A DNA stretch of 64,000 nucleotides from JADKFD01 sp050250665 (GCA_050250665.1 JBFWOF010000012.1:57349-121348), one strand, 5' to 3'. Positions 44,858 through 54,910 are shown, counted from the stretch's first letter. A program made the numbers and translations. The notes: a model not told the origin generated them from the sequence alone.

Positions 44858-47800
44858 ATGTCGAAGCAACGCTCCTCAGTCTGGTCGCGCGTCGTCATCG
44901 TTGCATTGGCCAGTCTCCTCGGCCTGTATGCCGTCGCCCAGGTCATCCAGCCGACCACCGAATTCGCGGTCGTCGGGGTCAGCAACGAAAACGCCAACGG
45001 CCGACCCACCGCAGTGCTGCGCTTCAACCGTCCGCTGGACACCAGTCAGGTCTTCGACGCACTGGTTCACCTGAGCACGCCCGAGGGCGGCCGGGTCGAT
45101 GGCTCCTGGGCACTGGCGCACGACGCCCGCACGCTGGAATTCCCCTTCCTGCAAACGCTGTCGAACTACCAGATCCGGGTAGACGCCGGACTGCGCGCCG
45201 CCGATGGCAGCACGCTCGCCAGCGCTTTCCAGCAGCAGATCAGCACCCAGGTACTGCCGGCGAGCGCGCGCTTTCTGAGCAACGGCAGCGTGATCCCGCG
45301 CCATGCCCATCAGGGACTGCCGATTGCCAGCACCAACATGGAATCGGTGGACGTCGAATTTCTCAAGGTGCACCCGGAGAACTACGCCGGCTTCTTCCTC
45401 GGCTACGAGCTGCCTTATGGGCGCTGGCCTGGTGTACGCCGTCAGGCCAAGCGCGGCGGCGGCGACAGCGAAGAGGAATACGACTGGAAGAGCGAACTGG
45501 AACGCATCACCGATTTCACCGAATCGGTGTACCAGCAGCGCTTCACGCTGGACCATCCGAGCGACCGTCAGGCGCTGACCTATCTGCCCGTCCACCGGAT
45601 CAAGGAGTTGCGCGCGCCCGGCGTGTACATGGCCGTGATGAAGCGACCGAACAACTTCCCCGGCAGCTGGCACACCGCCTATTTCGTGGTCACCGATCTC
45701 GGCCTGCACGCCCGCCGTTACGGCGATTCGGTGTGGGTGCACGCGGCCTCGCTGAAGACCGGCAAGCCCCTGCCCGGCACCCGCATCCAGGCCCGTGGCG
45801 ACGGCGGCAAGGATCTGGGCTCAGCCGTCACCGACGCTCAGGGCAATGCCCTGATCAAGGTCGAGCCGCAGGGCTTCGGTCGATACGACGACTACGCGCC
45901 GCAGCAGAAATCCGACAGCAACGAACTGCTGCTGCTCAGCGGCGAGCACGATGACGACATCGCCATGCTGCCCCTGAACGCGCCCGCGGTCGATCTGTCG
46001 GCGCTGCCGATCAGCGGTCGTCAGCAGCAGCCTTTCGATATCTACAGCTGGGGCAGCCGGGATCTGTACCGCCCCGGCGAAACCCTGCGCGTGCATCTGC
46101 TGGTACGTGATCACGACGGCCACCTGCGCCAGCAGAACACACCGCTGATCGTGCAGCTGCTCAATCCGGAGGGCGAGAACGTCGAGAATCGCGCGCTCGA
46201 AGTCGGTCCGGGCGGCTATGCCAGCTACAGCTACAAGCTGGCCGAGAACGCGGTCACCGGTCTGTATCTGCTGCGCCTCTCCACCGATGGCAACAGCGAG
46301 CAGGCGCCCTTCAGCATGGACCTGCATGTGGAGGAATTCCTGCCCGAACGCTTGAAGATCGATCTCGGCAGCGACCAGGCCACGCTGGCGCCCGGCGAGA
46401 ATCTGCGGCTGAAAGCAACGTCCGCCTATCTCTATGGCGCCCCGGCCGGCGGCAATCGTTTTGTCGCTTCGATGGTGCTCACCCCGGCCGATCATCCGGT
46501 CGAACTGTACAAGGACTTCCACTTCGGCGACGCCAGCGCACGCTTCGATTCCACACCCACCGAAGTGCTGGACGATGTCTTCGACGAACAGGGCGAGATC
46601 AGCGCCGAGGTCGATCTCTCGCAGGTCGCCCGGGACAAGGGGCCGATCGAGGTCAAGATTCTCGGCGAAGTGCAGGAGAGCGGCGGTCGCGCCGTCAACA
46701 AGATCCTGAAACGGGTGATCTGGCCGGCGCCGGTGCTGCTCGGCCTGCGCCCGCAGTTCGATGACGACAGCGCCCCGGGCGATACCACCGCCAAGCTCGA
46801 CGTCATTGCCAGCAACGTCAGCGGGCAGCGACAGTCGGTCAGCGGCGTGCAGGTGCGCGTGCTGCGCGACTGGCGCGATTACAGCTGGTACTACCGCAAT
46901 GACGACAGTTTCGACGTCAGCATCATCAGTTCGACCACGGTGGAGAGCACCCAGAGCATCGATCTCAGCGCCGATGGCCGCCCTTTCGAACTGCAGGTGC
47001 CGATCAAATGGGGCGGCTACTGGGTGGAGCTGATCCACCCCGACTCCGGCGTGGTCACGCGTTACCACTTCCAGGCCGGCTGGAGCTGGGGTGGCGACAG
47101 CCAGATCGCGCGCGAGCCGCGCCCCGACCAGATCAAGCTGGAGCTGGACAAGGCCGCCTATCGCGTCGGCGACACCGCCAGACTGAGCATCCACGCGCCC
47201 CATGAAGGCCCCGGCTTCGTCATGGTCGAGAGCGACCAGCAGCTGTTCTATGCCGAGATCAACGCCGGACCGGATGCCGAGGTCAGCATCCCCATCGACG
47301 AGCGCTATCAGCGCCACGACATCTACGTCAGCGCCGTGGTGCTGCGCCCCGACGGCAGCAAGGACGCACTGGTGCCCTCGCGCGCGGTGGGCATGCTGCA
47401 TCTGCCGCTGGATCGCTCAGAACGCAGTCTGGCTGTGACCCTGGAGGCGCCCAGACTGAGCCGCCCCGGTGCCGACATGCGCATTCAGATCGATGTGCCG
47501 CAACTGGCCGGCCAGCAGGCCTCGGTGGTGCTGACCGCGGTCGATCAGGGCATCACCAACATCACCCGCTACAAGGTGCCGGACCCGGCCGGATTCTTCT
47601 TCGGCCAGCGCCGTTTCAGCCTCGATCTCTACGATATCTACGGCCGCGTGGTCGAGAACTACGCCGGTGCCCGCGCCGGTCTGCGCTATGGCGGTGACGG
47701 CGAATCGCCGGAGTTGCCGGAAATGCCGCGGGATCAGCTCAAGGTGCAGCTGATCGATCTCTACCAGGGACCGGTCACGCTGGATGCCAGGGGCCACGCC

Positions 47801-49825
47801 GCGATCAAGCTGACCGCGCCCGATTTCGACGGCACGCTGGACGTGACCGCACTGGTCTTCAGTGACGACCGCTACGGCAAGGCCACGGCCGAGCCGATCG
47901 TGCGTGCGCCGGTCGTGGCCCAGCTGTCGGCACCGCGGGCGCTGGCCCCGGGCGATGTCTCCACGCTGGCGCTGGATGTGCGCAACCTGAGCGGCAGCGC
48001 CCAGGACATCGGCATCAAGCTGATCAGCGAAGGCGGCATCGAGTTGCGCGATGTGCCGAAGGCGCCACTGGCGCTGGCCGATGGCGCCAAGCAGACCCAT
48101 CTCATGGGTCTGGACGCGCTCGGCATCGGCCCGGCCACGGTCAGTGTCGATCTGAGTTCGGCCGAGGGCAAGGTCAGTCGCACCGTGTCCACCGTGGTCC
48201 GCCCGGCCTATGCGCCGGTGCGCCGCATCGAACAGAGCACCGTCACCGGACCGATCACCGTGCAGCCACCGGCCAGTCTGGTCGCCGGCATGCTGCCGGG
48301 CGCGAAACTGCAGTTCACGGTCAGCAATCGACCGCTGTTGCCGCTGGCTGGGGCGGCGCAGGAGGTCACCGAGAAACTCTGGTGGTATTCCTACCTCAAG
48401 CTCAATGTGCAGCGCGGCTTTGTGCATCTGCTGCTGGACAGCAACAACCGCCAGCGCTTTGGCGTGCGCAGCCTGGACGAGAGCGCGCGCCGCGCCCTGG
48501 TTCAGGCCAGCATCGACGAATCGATCGCCCAGCAAACGCCGCTGGGGCACTTCTTCATGTGGGGCAAGGACAGCTGGATCGATACCCAGCTCACGCCCTA
48601 TATGGCCGAGTTCTGGATCAAGGCCAGGCAGGCCGGCTTCCGGGTCGACGAAAGCGCGCTCAACCGCACCCTGGCGCGGATGCGACAGGATCTGCAGAAC
48701 GGCGGCAACGCCTATCTGGCCCACGAGCATCATGAAGCGATCAAGTTCTCCAACAACGCATACGCCGCCTATGTGCTGTCGCTGACCAACGCCGCCCCGA
48801 TCGGCACCCTGCGCACGCTCTACAACGAACGTGCCAAGGACGCCAAGACCATGCTCCCGTTGGTGCAACTGGGCCTGGCGCTGCGGACCATGGGCGACAA
48901 GAATCTGGGCGATCAGGCCCTCGCCCTGGCGCTGAACGGAAAGTGGGACAGCGCCTGGGGCATCGGCGACTACGGCTCGACCGAGCGCGATCTGGCCTGG
49001 TCCTACGCCCTGCTCAGCGAACACCAGCTGCTGAACCCGGCCTGGGAAGCGAAGCTGCTGCCGCTGGGGCGTAATCTGACCGGACGCAGCCGCGATCAAC
49101 GCTGGAAGGGCAGCTATTTCAACCTCGACGAGGCGGTCGCGCTGGTGCGCCTGGGCGTGCAGATGTTGCAGCAGCCAGCCGATCCGTTGAAGGGCACGAT
49201 GGTCAGCGGCAAGGTCCAACAGGCCATCGAGCAGAAGCGCCAGTTCAGCTTCGAATTCGCGGCCGCCGACCTGGCCCAGACCAGCGCCAAACTGGAGTCC
49301 ACCGGCACGCTGTACGTGGAATGGAACAGCGTCGGCTTCACCAAGACACCGCCGCCGGCCGATCAGAGTCAGGTGGCCATCAGCCGCGAGTACTACACCC
49401 TGGATGGCGCCGCCTGGACCGGCACGAGCCTGAAGCAGGGCGATCGCCTGCTGGTGCATCTGCGGGTACAGGCCGAGCGCGATATCCGCGACGCCGTGCT
49501 GGTGGATCTGCAGCCCGGCGGGCTGGAAGTGGAAAACCTGAATCTCGGCGATTTCAGCGAGTTGGCCAGCGTCAAGATCGAAGGCCGCCCGGTCACCGAC
49601 TACACCTACGGCACCACGCTGCGGCGTCAGGAATACAAGGACGACCGCTACCTCGCCGCCATCGACTTTTCCGCTTGGCACGGCGGCACCATCAACCTGT
49701 TCTACATCACCCGCGCCGTGACCCCGGGCGACTACGTGGTACCACCGCCCTTCATCGAAGACATGTTCCGCCCCCAGGTCAAAGGCCAGGGCGCCACGGT
49801 GATCCAGCGGTTGAAGGTGGAGTGA
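44858..49825 (+). CDS. bacterial alpha-2-macroglobulin lacking the thioester
   Basis: 1655 aa. One N-terminal hydrophobic segment (RVVIVALASLLGLYAVAQVI) is a signal anchor or signal peptide; there is no lipobox. MG-type domains follow: FAVVGVSNENANGRPTAVLRFNRPL, the MG2-like SWGSRDLYRPGETLRVHLLVRD, DLHVEEFLPERLKIDL, KPxYRVGDTA-type KAAYRVGDTARLSIHAP, VLTAVDQGITNITRYKVPDPAGFFFGQRR and LTAPDFDGTLDVTALVFSDDRYG. The TED-like helical part has DSNNRQRFGVRSLD and WSYALLSEHQLL. I see no cysteine in the protein, so the CxEQ thioester is absent and trapping must be non-covalent. Probable periplasmic protease inhibitor; pbpC follows on the same strand 847 bp later. Confidence 0.9.
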   Translation: MSKQRSSVWSRVVIVALASLLGLYAVAQVIQPTTEFAVVGVSNENANGRPTAVLRFNRPLDTSQVFDALVHLSTPEGGRVDGSWALAHDARTLEFPFLQTLSNYQIRVDAGLRAADGSTLASAFQQQISTQVLPASARFLSNGSVIPRHAHQGLPIASTNMESVDVEFLKVHPENYAGFFLGYELPYGRWPGVRRQAKRGGGDSEEEYDWKSELERITDFTESVYQQRFTLDHPSDRQALTYLPVHRIKELRAPGVYMAVMKRPNNFPGSWHTAYFVVTDLGLHARRYGDSVWVHAASLKTGKPLPGTRIQARGDGGKDLGSAVTDAQGNALIKVEPQGFGRYDDYAPQQKSDSNELLLLSGEHDDDIAMLPLNAPAVDLSALPISGRQQQPFDIYSWGSRDLYRPGETLRVHLLVRDHDGHLRQQNTPLIVQLLNPEGENVENRALEVGPGGYASYSYKLAENAVTGLYLLRLSTDGNSEQAPFSMDLHVEEFLPERLKIDLGSDQATLAPGENLRLKATSAYLYGAPAGGNRFVASMVLTPADHPVELYKDFHFGDASARFDSTPTEVLDDVFDEQGEISAEVDLSQVARDKGPIEVKILGEVQESGGRAVNKILKRVIWPAPVLLGLRPQFDDDSAPGDTTAKLDVIASNVSGQRQSVSGVQVRVLRDWRDYSWYYRNDDSFDVSIISSTTVESTQSIDLSADGRPFELQVPIKWGGYWVELIHPDSGVVTRYHFQAGWSWGGDSQIAREPRPDQIKLELDKAAYRVGDTARLSIHAPHEGPGFVMVESDQQLFYAEINAGPDAEVSIPIDERYQRHDIYVSAVVLRPDGSKDALVPSRAVGMLHLPLDRSERSLAVTLEAPRLSRPGADMRIQIDVPQLAGQQASVVLTAVDQGITNITRYKVPDPAGFFFGQRRFSLDLYDIYGRVVENYAGARAGLRYGGDGESPELPEMPRDQLKVQLIDLYQGPVTLDARGHAAIKLTAPDFDGTLDVTALVFSDDRYGKATAEPIVRAPVVAQLSAPRALAPGDVSTLALDVRNLSGSAQDIGIKLISEGGIELRDVPKAPLALADGAKQTHLMGLDALGIGPATVSVDLSSAEGKVSRTVSTVVRPAYAPVRRIEQSTVTGPITVQPPASLVAGMLPGAKLQFTVSNRPLLPLAGAAQEVTEKLWWYSYLKLNVQRGFVHLLLDSNNRQRFGVRSLDESARRALVQASIDESIAQQTPLGHFFMWGKDSWIDTQLTPYMAEFWIKARQAGFRVDESALNRTLARMRQDLQNGGNAYLAHEHHEAIKFSNNAYAAYVLSLTNAAPIGTLRTLYNERAKDAKTMLPLVQLGLALRTMGDKNLGDQALALALNGKWDSAWGIGDYGSTERDLAWSYALLSEHQLLNPAWEAKLLPLGRNLTGRSRDQRWKGSYFNLDEAVALVRLGVQMLQQPADPLKGTMVSGKVQQAIEQKRQFSFEFAAADLAQTSAKLESTGTLYVEWNSVGFTKTPPPADQSQVAISREYYTLDGAAWTGTSLKQGDRLLVHLRVQAERDIRDAVLVDLQPGGLEVENLNLGDFSELASVKIEGRPVTDYTYGTTLRRQEYKDDRYLAAIDFSAWHGGTINLFYITRAVTPGDYVVPPPFIEDMFRPQVKGQGATVIQRLKVE

Positions 49826-49942
49826 GGTGAAAGCAATTCGATGCGCTGGCTGTTGCGATGAACGGACGTCCTAGTTTTCAGATGCGTCCTTGCGAGCCAC
49901 CTCGGTCTGCCCGACACGGCGCACGGGCCCTGAACCCCCAAG

Positions 49943-50037
49943 CGTCATTGCGACCCCGGACTTGGTCCGGGGGAAGCAATCCAGGGGCGTGCGGCGATAC
50001 CCTGGATTGCTTCGTCGCTGCGCTCCTCGCAATGACG
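49943..50037. repeat. 95-bp palindromic repeat, family C
   Basis: CGTCATTGCGACCCCGGAC...GAAGCAATCCAG and CTGGATTGCTTCGTCGCTGC...GCAATGACG; nearly identical to 16561-16657. Confidence 0.92.
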
Positions 50038-50089
50038 CATCAACAACTGACGATATGGGTTTATGGAGAGGAGCGCAGCGATGGCTGCG

Positions 50090-50625
50090 CCGCAGTGCGG
50101 GCCGCCGCTCTGGAGGGCGCCGCGCTGCGGCGCCGCTTTGCGCCTTGCGAAGATCAACAGCGGCCGCGCAGGCGCGCGTCCCTCCGACAGCCCGCTCCGA
50201 CTGCCGTAGCGCGGCTCAGGCGCGCATGGGCTTGGGGAAGCACCTCCAGGGCATTCGCGCCAGCGGCCGCGGCTCTGCGCCGGGCGCCGTGGAGGGCGCC
50301 GCGCTGCGGGCCGCTGCCGTGGAGGGCGCCGCGCCGCGGCGCCGCTTTGCGCCTTGCGAAGATCAACAGCGGCCGCGCAGGCGCGCGTCCCTCCTCAAAG
50401 CCGCGCCGATCCAGGGACATTGTTCGAGCGCCGCGGGCATTGCCAGGCCTGTCCAAGCGGCACTCAATCGAGATATTTCCAGAGCTGCTCCAAGATCCAA
50501 ACGCTCTCCTTCGCGCCCTTTCCGCCCTTTCTTCGCGTCCTTTGCGTCCCGCTCTTTGCCACAACCAGCGTCAGGGCATGGTCATCACCTCGCCGGTCGC
50601 GCCGCGAGGGCGCTCCTACAGTGGG
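50090..50625. repeat. composite repeat cluster between A2M and pbpC
   Basis: Family D inverted (50111-50187), family E (50204-50278, mate of 12846-12918), a second inverted family D with a duplicated GTGGAGGGCGCCGCGC start (50290-50394), and a CCCTTTCTTCGCGTCCTTTGCG stretch (about 50520-50555). It ends in the right half of a family A REP (50594-50620). Two stretches of about 50 bp match each other almost perfectly (50125-50187 and 50335-50394). No gene is supported between 49826 and 50672. Confidence 0.85.
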
Positions 50626-50672
50626 CGCTTCATGGCCCGTGGCCCATTCCTGGCCGAAGCAGGTAGCCGGCC

Positions 50673-52955
50673 ATGACCCGCCTGCGCTGGTCCTTGCTCG
50701 CACTGGTCGTCGCCGCGCTGGCGGTCTGGGCGCTGGATGCCTGTTTCCCGCCGCCGCTGCCGACGCTGGCGGAAGATCTGTCGACGGTGGTGGTCGACCG
50801 CAACGATAGGCCGCTGCGGGCCTTTGCCTCGCGCAAGAGCGTGTGGCGTTTCGCGGTCACCGCCGATCAGGTGGCGCCGGATTACTTCCGGGCGCTGTTT
50901 GCCTTTGAGGATCGCTATTTCTTCCGCCATCCCGGCGTCAATCCGGCCGCGGTCGCCCGCGCTGGCTGGCAGGCACTGAGCTCGGGGCGGGTAGTCAGTG
51001 GCGCATCGACGCTGACCATGCAGGTGGCGCGCATCCTCTCGCCGCAGGAGCGCACGATCGGTGCCAAACTGAAGCAGATGCTGCGCGCGCTGCAGATGGA
51101 GCGGCGTCTGAGCAAGGGCCAGATACTCGATCTGTACCTGAACTACGCACCTTTCGGCGGCACCGTGCAGGGTGTGGAGGCGGCGAGTTTCGCCTACCTC
51201 GGCAAATCGGCGCGCAGCCTGAGTCTGGCCGAAGCCGCGCTGCTGGTGGCGCTGCCGCAGGCACCCTCGCGCCTGCGCCCGGATCGCCATCCGGAAGCGG
51301 CCCGCAAGGCCCGCGACAAGGTGCTGCAGCGCATGGTCGATCTGGCGGTGATCACGCCCGACGCCGCAGCCGCGGCCATGCGCGAACCGGTCGAAGCACG
51401 AAGGCTGGCAGTGCCGATGTGGGCTCCGCATCTGGCTCAGCGCCTGCGCAGCCGGAACCCGCACGAGGCAGTGATCCACACCACCATCGACATCGAATTG
51501 CAGATGGGCCTTGAAGCCCGGGTTGCTGAATATTTCGGGCGACTGGACCGGCGCGTCTCGGCGGCCGTGCTGGTCATGGATCACCGCGATGGCGCAGTGC
51601 TGGCCTACCTCGGCGGGGTCGAATTCGGCGATCCCAAGCGCGCCGGTCACCTCGATCTGGTGCAAGCCCAGCGCAGCCCCGGGTCCACCCTGAAACCCTT
51701 CATCTACGGCCTGGCGCTGGACGAGGGCCTGATCCATTCCGAGAGCCTGCTGCTGGACGTGCCGCTGAATTTCCAGGGCTACAACCCGCAGAACTTCGAC
51801 CGCCGCTTCACCGGGCCGGTGGCCGCCAGTCAGGCCCTGAAGCGCTCGCTGAACCTGCCGGCGGTGCAGCTGCTGGATCAGATCACGCCCAACCGCTTTT
51901 CCGCCCGCCTGCAGCATGCCGGTCTGCCGCTGAGTCTGCCGGCCGGCGGCACCCCCAATCTCAGTCTGGCGCTGGGCGGCGGTGCCGCCAATCTGGAAGC
52001 GCTGGTGCGCGCCCACTCGGCGCTGGCACATGGCGGCAGCAGCCTCAAGCCGCGGCTGCTGCGCGAGGATCCGCTGGAACAACGCCAGGTGCTGAGCGCG
52101 GGCGCGGCCTACATCGTGCGCGACATGCTGCGCGACCGCGGCAAGCCCTGGCTCAGCTGGAAAACCGGCACCAGCTACGGCTATCGCGATGCCTGGGCGG
52201 TGGGCAGCACCCCCGACTTCACCGCCGGTGTCTGGGTCGGCCGTCCCGACGGCACGCCCCTGCCCGGCTCGATGGGCGCCGACACCGCGCTGCCGCTGCT
52301 GCGCCAGATCCTGCTGGCCCTTCCCAGGCATACGCCACGCGAACTGCCACCGAGCAGCGTCGGTCGCGTCGACATCTGCTGGCCCACCGGCCGCGCCGCG
52401 ACGGACACACCGCCGGAGCTGTGCGCGCGCCGCGGCAATGCGCTGGTACTGGATGGACGGGTACCGCCGACCCTGGCCGCGCCCGGAGAGAACCCCAGCT
52501 GGCTGCCGCTGGTGGAGATTCGCGTCGATCCGCAAAGCGGCCGCCGCCTGTCTCTGGGCTGCGCCCCCGGCAGCGGCACGCGGGTGCAGCGCGCACGCTG
52601 GCCGGCCGAACTCGGCGCCTGGCTGGACCCCGCCCTGGCCCGCACCCAGAGCATGCCCGCCCGCCGCAGTGACTGCGCCGCCGACGGCCTGGACGAACTC
52701 GAAGCCATGCGTATCGACGGCCTGCCCGAGAACGCCCATCTGCGCGCCCTTCCCGGCAGCCGCCGCGGCCCCCGCGCCGTGCTCCAGGCCCGCGGCAGCG
52801 AAGGCCAGATCCGCTGGCTGGTCAACGGCGAACTCGCCGCCGCCCTACCCGCCAGCGCCCGCTTCGATCACACCTTCGAACAGACCGGCCCGATCGACGT
52901 GCTCGCCATCGGCGACCACGGCCGCTACGCCAGACTCAGACTGACCGTCGAGTAG
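50673..52955 (+). CDS. pbpC: penicillin-binding protein 1C
   Basis: 760-aa bifunctional class A PBP. N-terminal signal anchor (LRWSLLALVVAALAVWAL). Glycosyltransferase 51: FAFEDRYFFRHPGVN (Glu79) and SGASTLTMQVARIL. Transpeptidase: SPGSTLKPF (S338-K341), RSLNLPAVQLL (SxN) and KTGTSYGYRDAW (497-500). A C-terminal PBP1C-type beta domain ends the protein (RRGPRAVLQARGSEGQIRWLVNGE). It polymerises and crosslinks peptidoglycan in the periplasm. In many proteobacteria pbpC is next to an alpha-2-macroglobulin gene, as here, suggesting joint envelope defence and repair. Confidence 0.96.
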   Translation: MTRLRWSLLALVVAALAVWALDACFPPPLPTLAEDLSTVVVDRNDRPLRAFASRKSVWRFAVTADQVAPDYFRALFAFEDRYFFRHPGVNPAAVARAGWQALSSGRVVSGASTLTMQVARILSPQERTIGAKLKQMLRALQMERRLSKGQILDLYLNYAPFGGTVQGVEAASFAYLGKSARSLSLAEAALLVALPQAPSRLRPDRHPEAARKARDKVLQRMVDLAVITPDAAAAAMREPVEARRLAVPMWAPHLAQRLRSRNPHEAVIHTTIDIELQMGLEARVAEYFGRLDRRVSAAVLVMDHRDGAVLAYLGGVEFGDPKRAGHLDLVQAQRSPGSTLKPFIYGLALDEGLIHSESLLLDVPLNFQGYNPQNFDRRFTGPVAASQALKRSLNLPAVQLLDQITPNRFSARLQHAGLPLSLPAGGTPNLSLALGGGAANLEALVRAHSALAHGGSSLKPRLLREDPLEQRQVLSAGAAYIVRDMLRDRGKPWLSWKTGTSYGYRDAWAVGSTPDFTAGVWVGRPDGTPLPGSMGADTALPLLRQILLALPRHTPRELPPSSVGRVDICWPTGRAATDTPPELCARRGNALVLDGRVPPTLAAPGENPSWLPLVEIRVDPQSGRRLSLGCAPGSGTRVQRARWPAELGAWLDPALARTQSMPARRSDCAADGLDELEAMRIDGLPENAHLRALPGSRRGPRAVLQARGSEGQIRWLVNGELAAALPASARFDHTFEQTGPIDVLAIGDHGRYARLRLTVE

Positions 52956-52989
52956 CAGCGCCCAAACGGCGCGACCGCCAAGAGCCAAT

Positions 52990-53481
52990 GTAGGAGCGTC
53001 TTCACGGCGCGACCGGTGACGCCGTGGGACATCACCCTCGGTCGCGACGCAAGGTCGCTCCTACCACAGGCGGGGCTTCTCGTAGGAGCGCCTTCACGGC
53101 GCGACCGGTGACGCCGTGGGACATCACCCTCGGTCGCGACGCAAGGTAGCTCCTACAACAGACGGGGCTTCTCGTAGGAGCGCCTTCACGGCGCGACCGG
53201 CGACGCCGCGGGACATCACCCTCGGTCGCGACGCAAGGTCGCTCCTACCACAGGCGGGGCTTCTCGTAGGAGCGCCTTCACGGCGCGACCGGTGACGCCG
53301 CGGGACGTCACCCTCGGGCGCGACGCAAGGTCGCTCCTACAACAGTCGGGGCTTCTCGTAGGAGCGCCTTCACGGCGCGACCGGTGATGCCGTGGGACAT
53401 CACCCCTGGTCGCGACGCAAGGTCGCTCCTACCACAGACGGGGCTTCTCGTAGGAGCGCCCTTGCGGCGCGACCGGTGATG
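52990..53481. repeat. tandem array of 92-bp REP units (five full plus a partial)
   Basis: GTAGGAGCG begins at 52990, 53082, 53174, 53266, 53358 and 53450: an exact 92-bp period. Each unit is a ~75-nt hairpin (GTAGGAGCGCCTTCACGGCG ... CGTCGC/GCGACGCAAGGTCGCTCCTAC) plus a spacer CACAGGCGGGGCTTCTC-like. Substitutions between units are few. The sixth copy stops after about 30 nt. It follows the pbpC stop and would end that transcript in a row of hairpins. Confidence 0.96.
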
Positions 53482-53553
53482 CCTCACTCCTTTCATCGCA
53501 GCGCACCCTCGCGGACCCACACCCGCCAGACGCTTCCACCCCACCAGACCGAG

Positions 53554-53577
53554 AGCGTCCAGACAAGTCTGGACCCA
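53554..53577. repeat. short palindrome AGCGTCCAGACAAGTCTGGAC
   Basis: Core of the inverted repeat seen at 7600-7668, here between the REP array and the end of the convergent gene; it may be a transcript end. Confidence 0.75.
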
Positions 53578-53605
53578 CCACGGCTCGCCCCCAGGCGCGA
53601 GCAAG

Positions 53606-54808
53606 CTAAGCCCGCCGATCGCCGCCAATAACCGTGGGATCGAAGGCCGGGGATTCGAGGTGCGCCACCAGACGCTCGATCAGGGCATCGGGCAACTCCC
53701 AGCCTTCGAAACCGGCGCTTCTGCGGCTGGGACCGCGAAAGGCGATGAGCCATTCGGCGGCCCGGGCGCGGTCAAAGGCGTAGATCAGCACCAGCATGCC
53801 GAAGATCTCGATCAGCTTGACGTCGTTCTTGGTCTCCAGACGCCAGCGCATGCGATCGGTCAGCAGCAAGCCGGCCAGATCCCGCGGGCTCTTGATCTGG
53901 TCCAGCGCAGGAATGGCCGGCGACACCAGGAAGTTGCCCAAGGCCTTGAACCAGCGAGCCGCCGGTTCGCGCGTCTTGGCGTGGCCGAAACGGTAGCGCC
54001 CCCAGGGCTCACCGATCTCGCCGCAGAGTTCCTCGGTGGACACGCTGAATCCGTCCACGCGCCCACCCATGCGCTTGCCGAAGAAACCGAAGTAGCGCTC
54101 GAACTCGGCGGCCAGCGGCTGCACCCATTGGGCAGTCACCTCGGGCGCAAACAGCGTGATCTGGGGATACATCGTGAGGCCGCCATGGCTTTCATACGCC
54201 GTGACCTGCAGGTTCTGGCTCAGGCTGCCGCACAGCCGGATCTGCCCGCGCTTGCCCTCGTCGCGCGGCAGGAAACCGAAGGGACGCAAGCGCTCCGCCA
54301 GCGCCTGCTGCAGGGGCTGCACGACTTCATCGACGCGATCGTAGGTGATGATGGCCGATCGCGCGATCGCCGGCACTTGCATCGGCGGCGGCGTGCTGCG
54401 CGCACCCGCGCGATCGATCACCACCCGATCCGGGCGATACAGCAAACCCGCCTGGGCATCCAGCATGTGCAGCCCGTGCAGCGCCACCGATTCGGCAATC
54501 AGACCCAGCAGCCCATGCTCGAACATTCCCACATTCGGTGTGAAGCGGTACACCGAGCTCTCGAAACTTGCCGGCAGTCCCAGCGGCCAGGCGTTGTCCG
54601 GACGATCCGCCTGCGGGTCGTCCTCACTCAGATCCGGGCAGTTTTCCACCATGCCGGCCTGAAAGGACATGTAGCGCCCATACAGATGGCCCTGAGGTTT
54701 CCTGCCGTCGTCATGGGCGATCACCGCCTCGGCCGCCGCCAGCGAGGGCAAGGGCTCGGGGGCATAGAAAAGCTGCAGCGTATAAGGCATATCGAACACC
54801 ATGGACAT
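53606..54808 (-). CDS. 400-aa protein of unknown function
   Basis: Cytoplasmic, no signal peptide or membrane helix. It starts MSMVFDMPYTLQLFYAPEPLPS (ATG 54808, with further in-frame ATGs at 54802 and 54790; no clear ribosome site to choose between them). The middle (LAERLRPFGFLPRDEGKRGQIRLCGSLSQNLQV...) vaguely recalls DUF4304-like domains; the end is GWELPDALIERLVAHLESPAFDPTVIGGD. The length, absence of stops and codon pattern support a real gene. I do not recognise a family with confidence. Repeat DNA surrounds it on both sides. Confidence 0.65.
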   Translation of the reverse strand: MSMVFDMPYTLQLFYAPEPLPSLAAAEAVIAHDDGRKPQGHLYGRYMSFQAGMVENCPDLSEDDPQADRPDNAWPLGLPASFESSVYRFTPNVGMFEHGLLGLIAESVALHGLHMLDAQAGLLYRPDRVVIDRAGARSTPPPMQVPAIARSAIITYDRVDEVVQPLQQALAERLRPFGFLPRDEGKRGQIRLCGSLSQNLQVTAYESHGGLTMYPQITLFAPEVTAQWVQPLAAEFERYFGFFGKRMGGRVDGFSVSTEELCGEIGEPWGRYRFGHAKTREPAARWFKALGNFLVSPAIPALDQIKSPRDLAGLLLTDRMRWRLETKNDVKLIEIFGMLVLIYAFDRARAAEWLIAFRGPSRRSAGFEGWELPDALIERLVAHLESPAFDPTVIGGDRRA

Positions 54809-54910
54809 TTGGGTGTCGGCAGTCGGCGCCTGATCGGCGCCTCACGGCTACCCGCTGACGATAGCTTTCAAGCCTGTACGACCACCAGAGCCCGGCGGGC
54901 AGGGCTACAT

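Noticed and set aside
47417..49681. 754-aa antisense frame in the alpha-2-macroglobulin gene
   Set aside because: Sense strand has recognisable A2M domains; the antisense product has no motif and a Gln/His-rich shadow composition.
50616..52739. 707-aa antisense frame in pbpC
   Set aside because: Shadow of a gene with complete PBP1C motifs.
52990..53481. CRISPR array
   Set aside because: The regular 92-bp spacing invites this, but the whole unit repeats, including the spacer, and each unit is a palindrome; there are no unique spacers and no cas genes.
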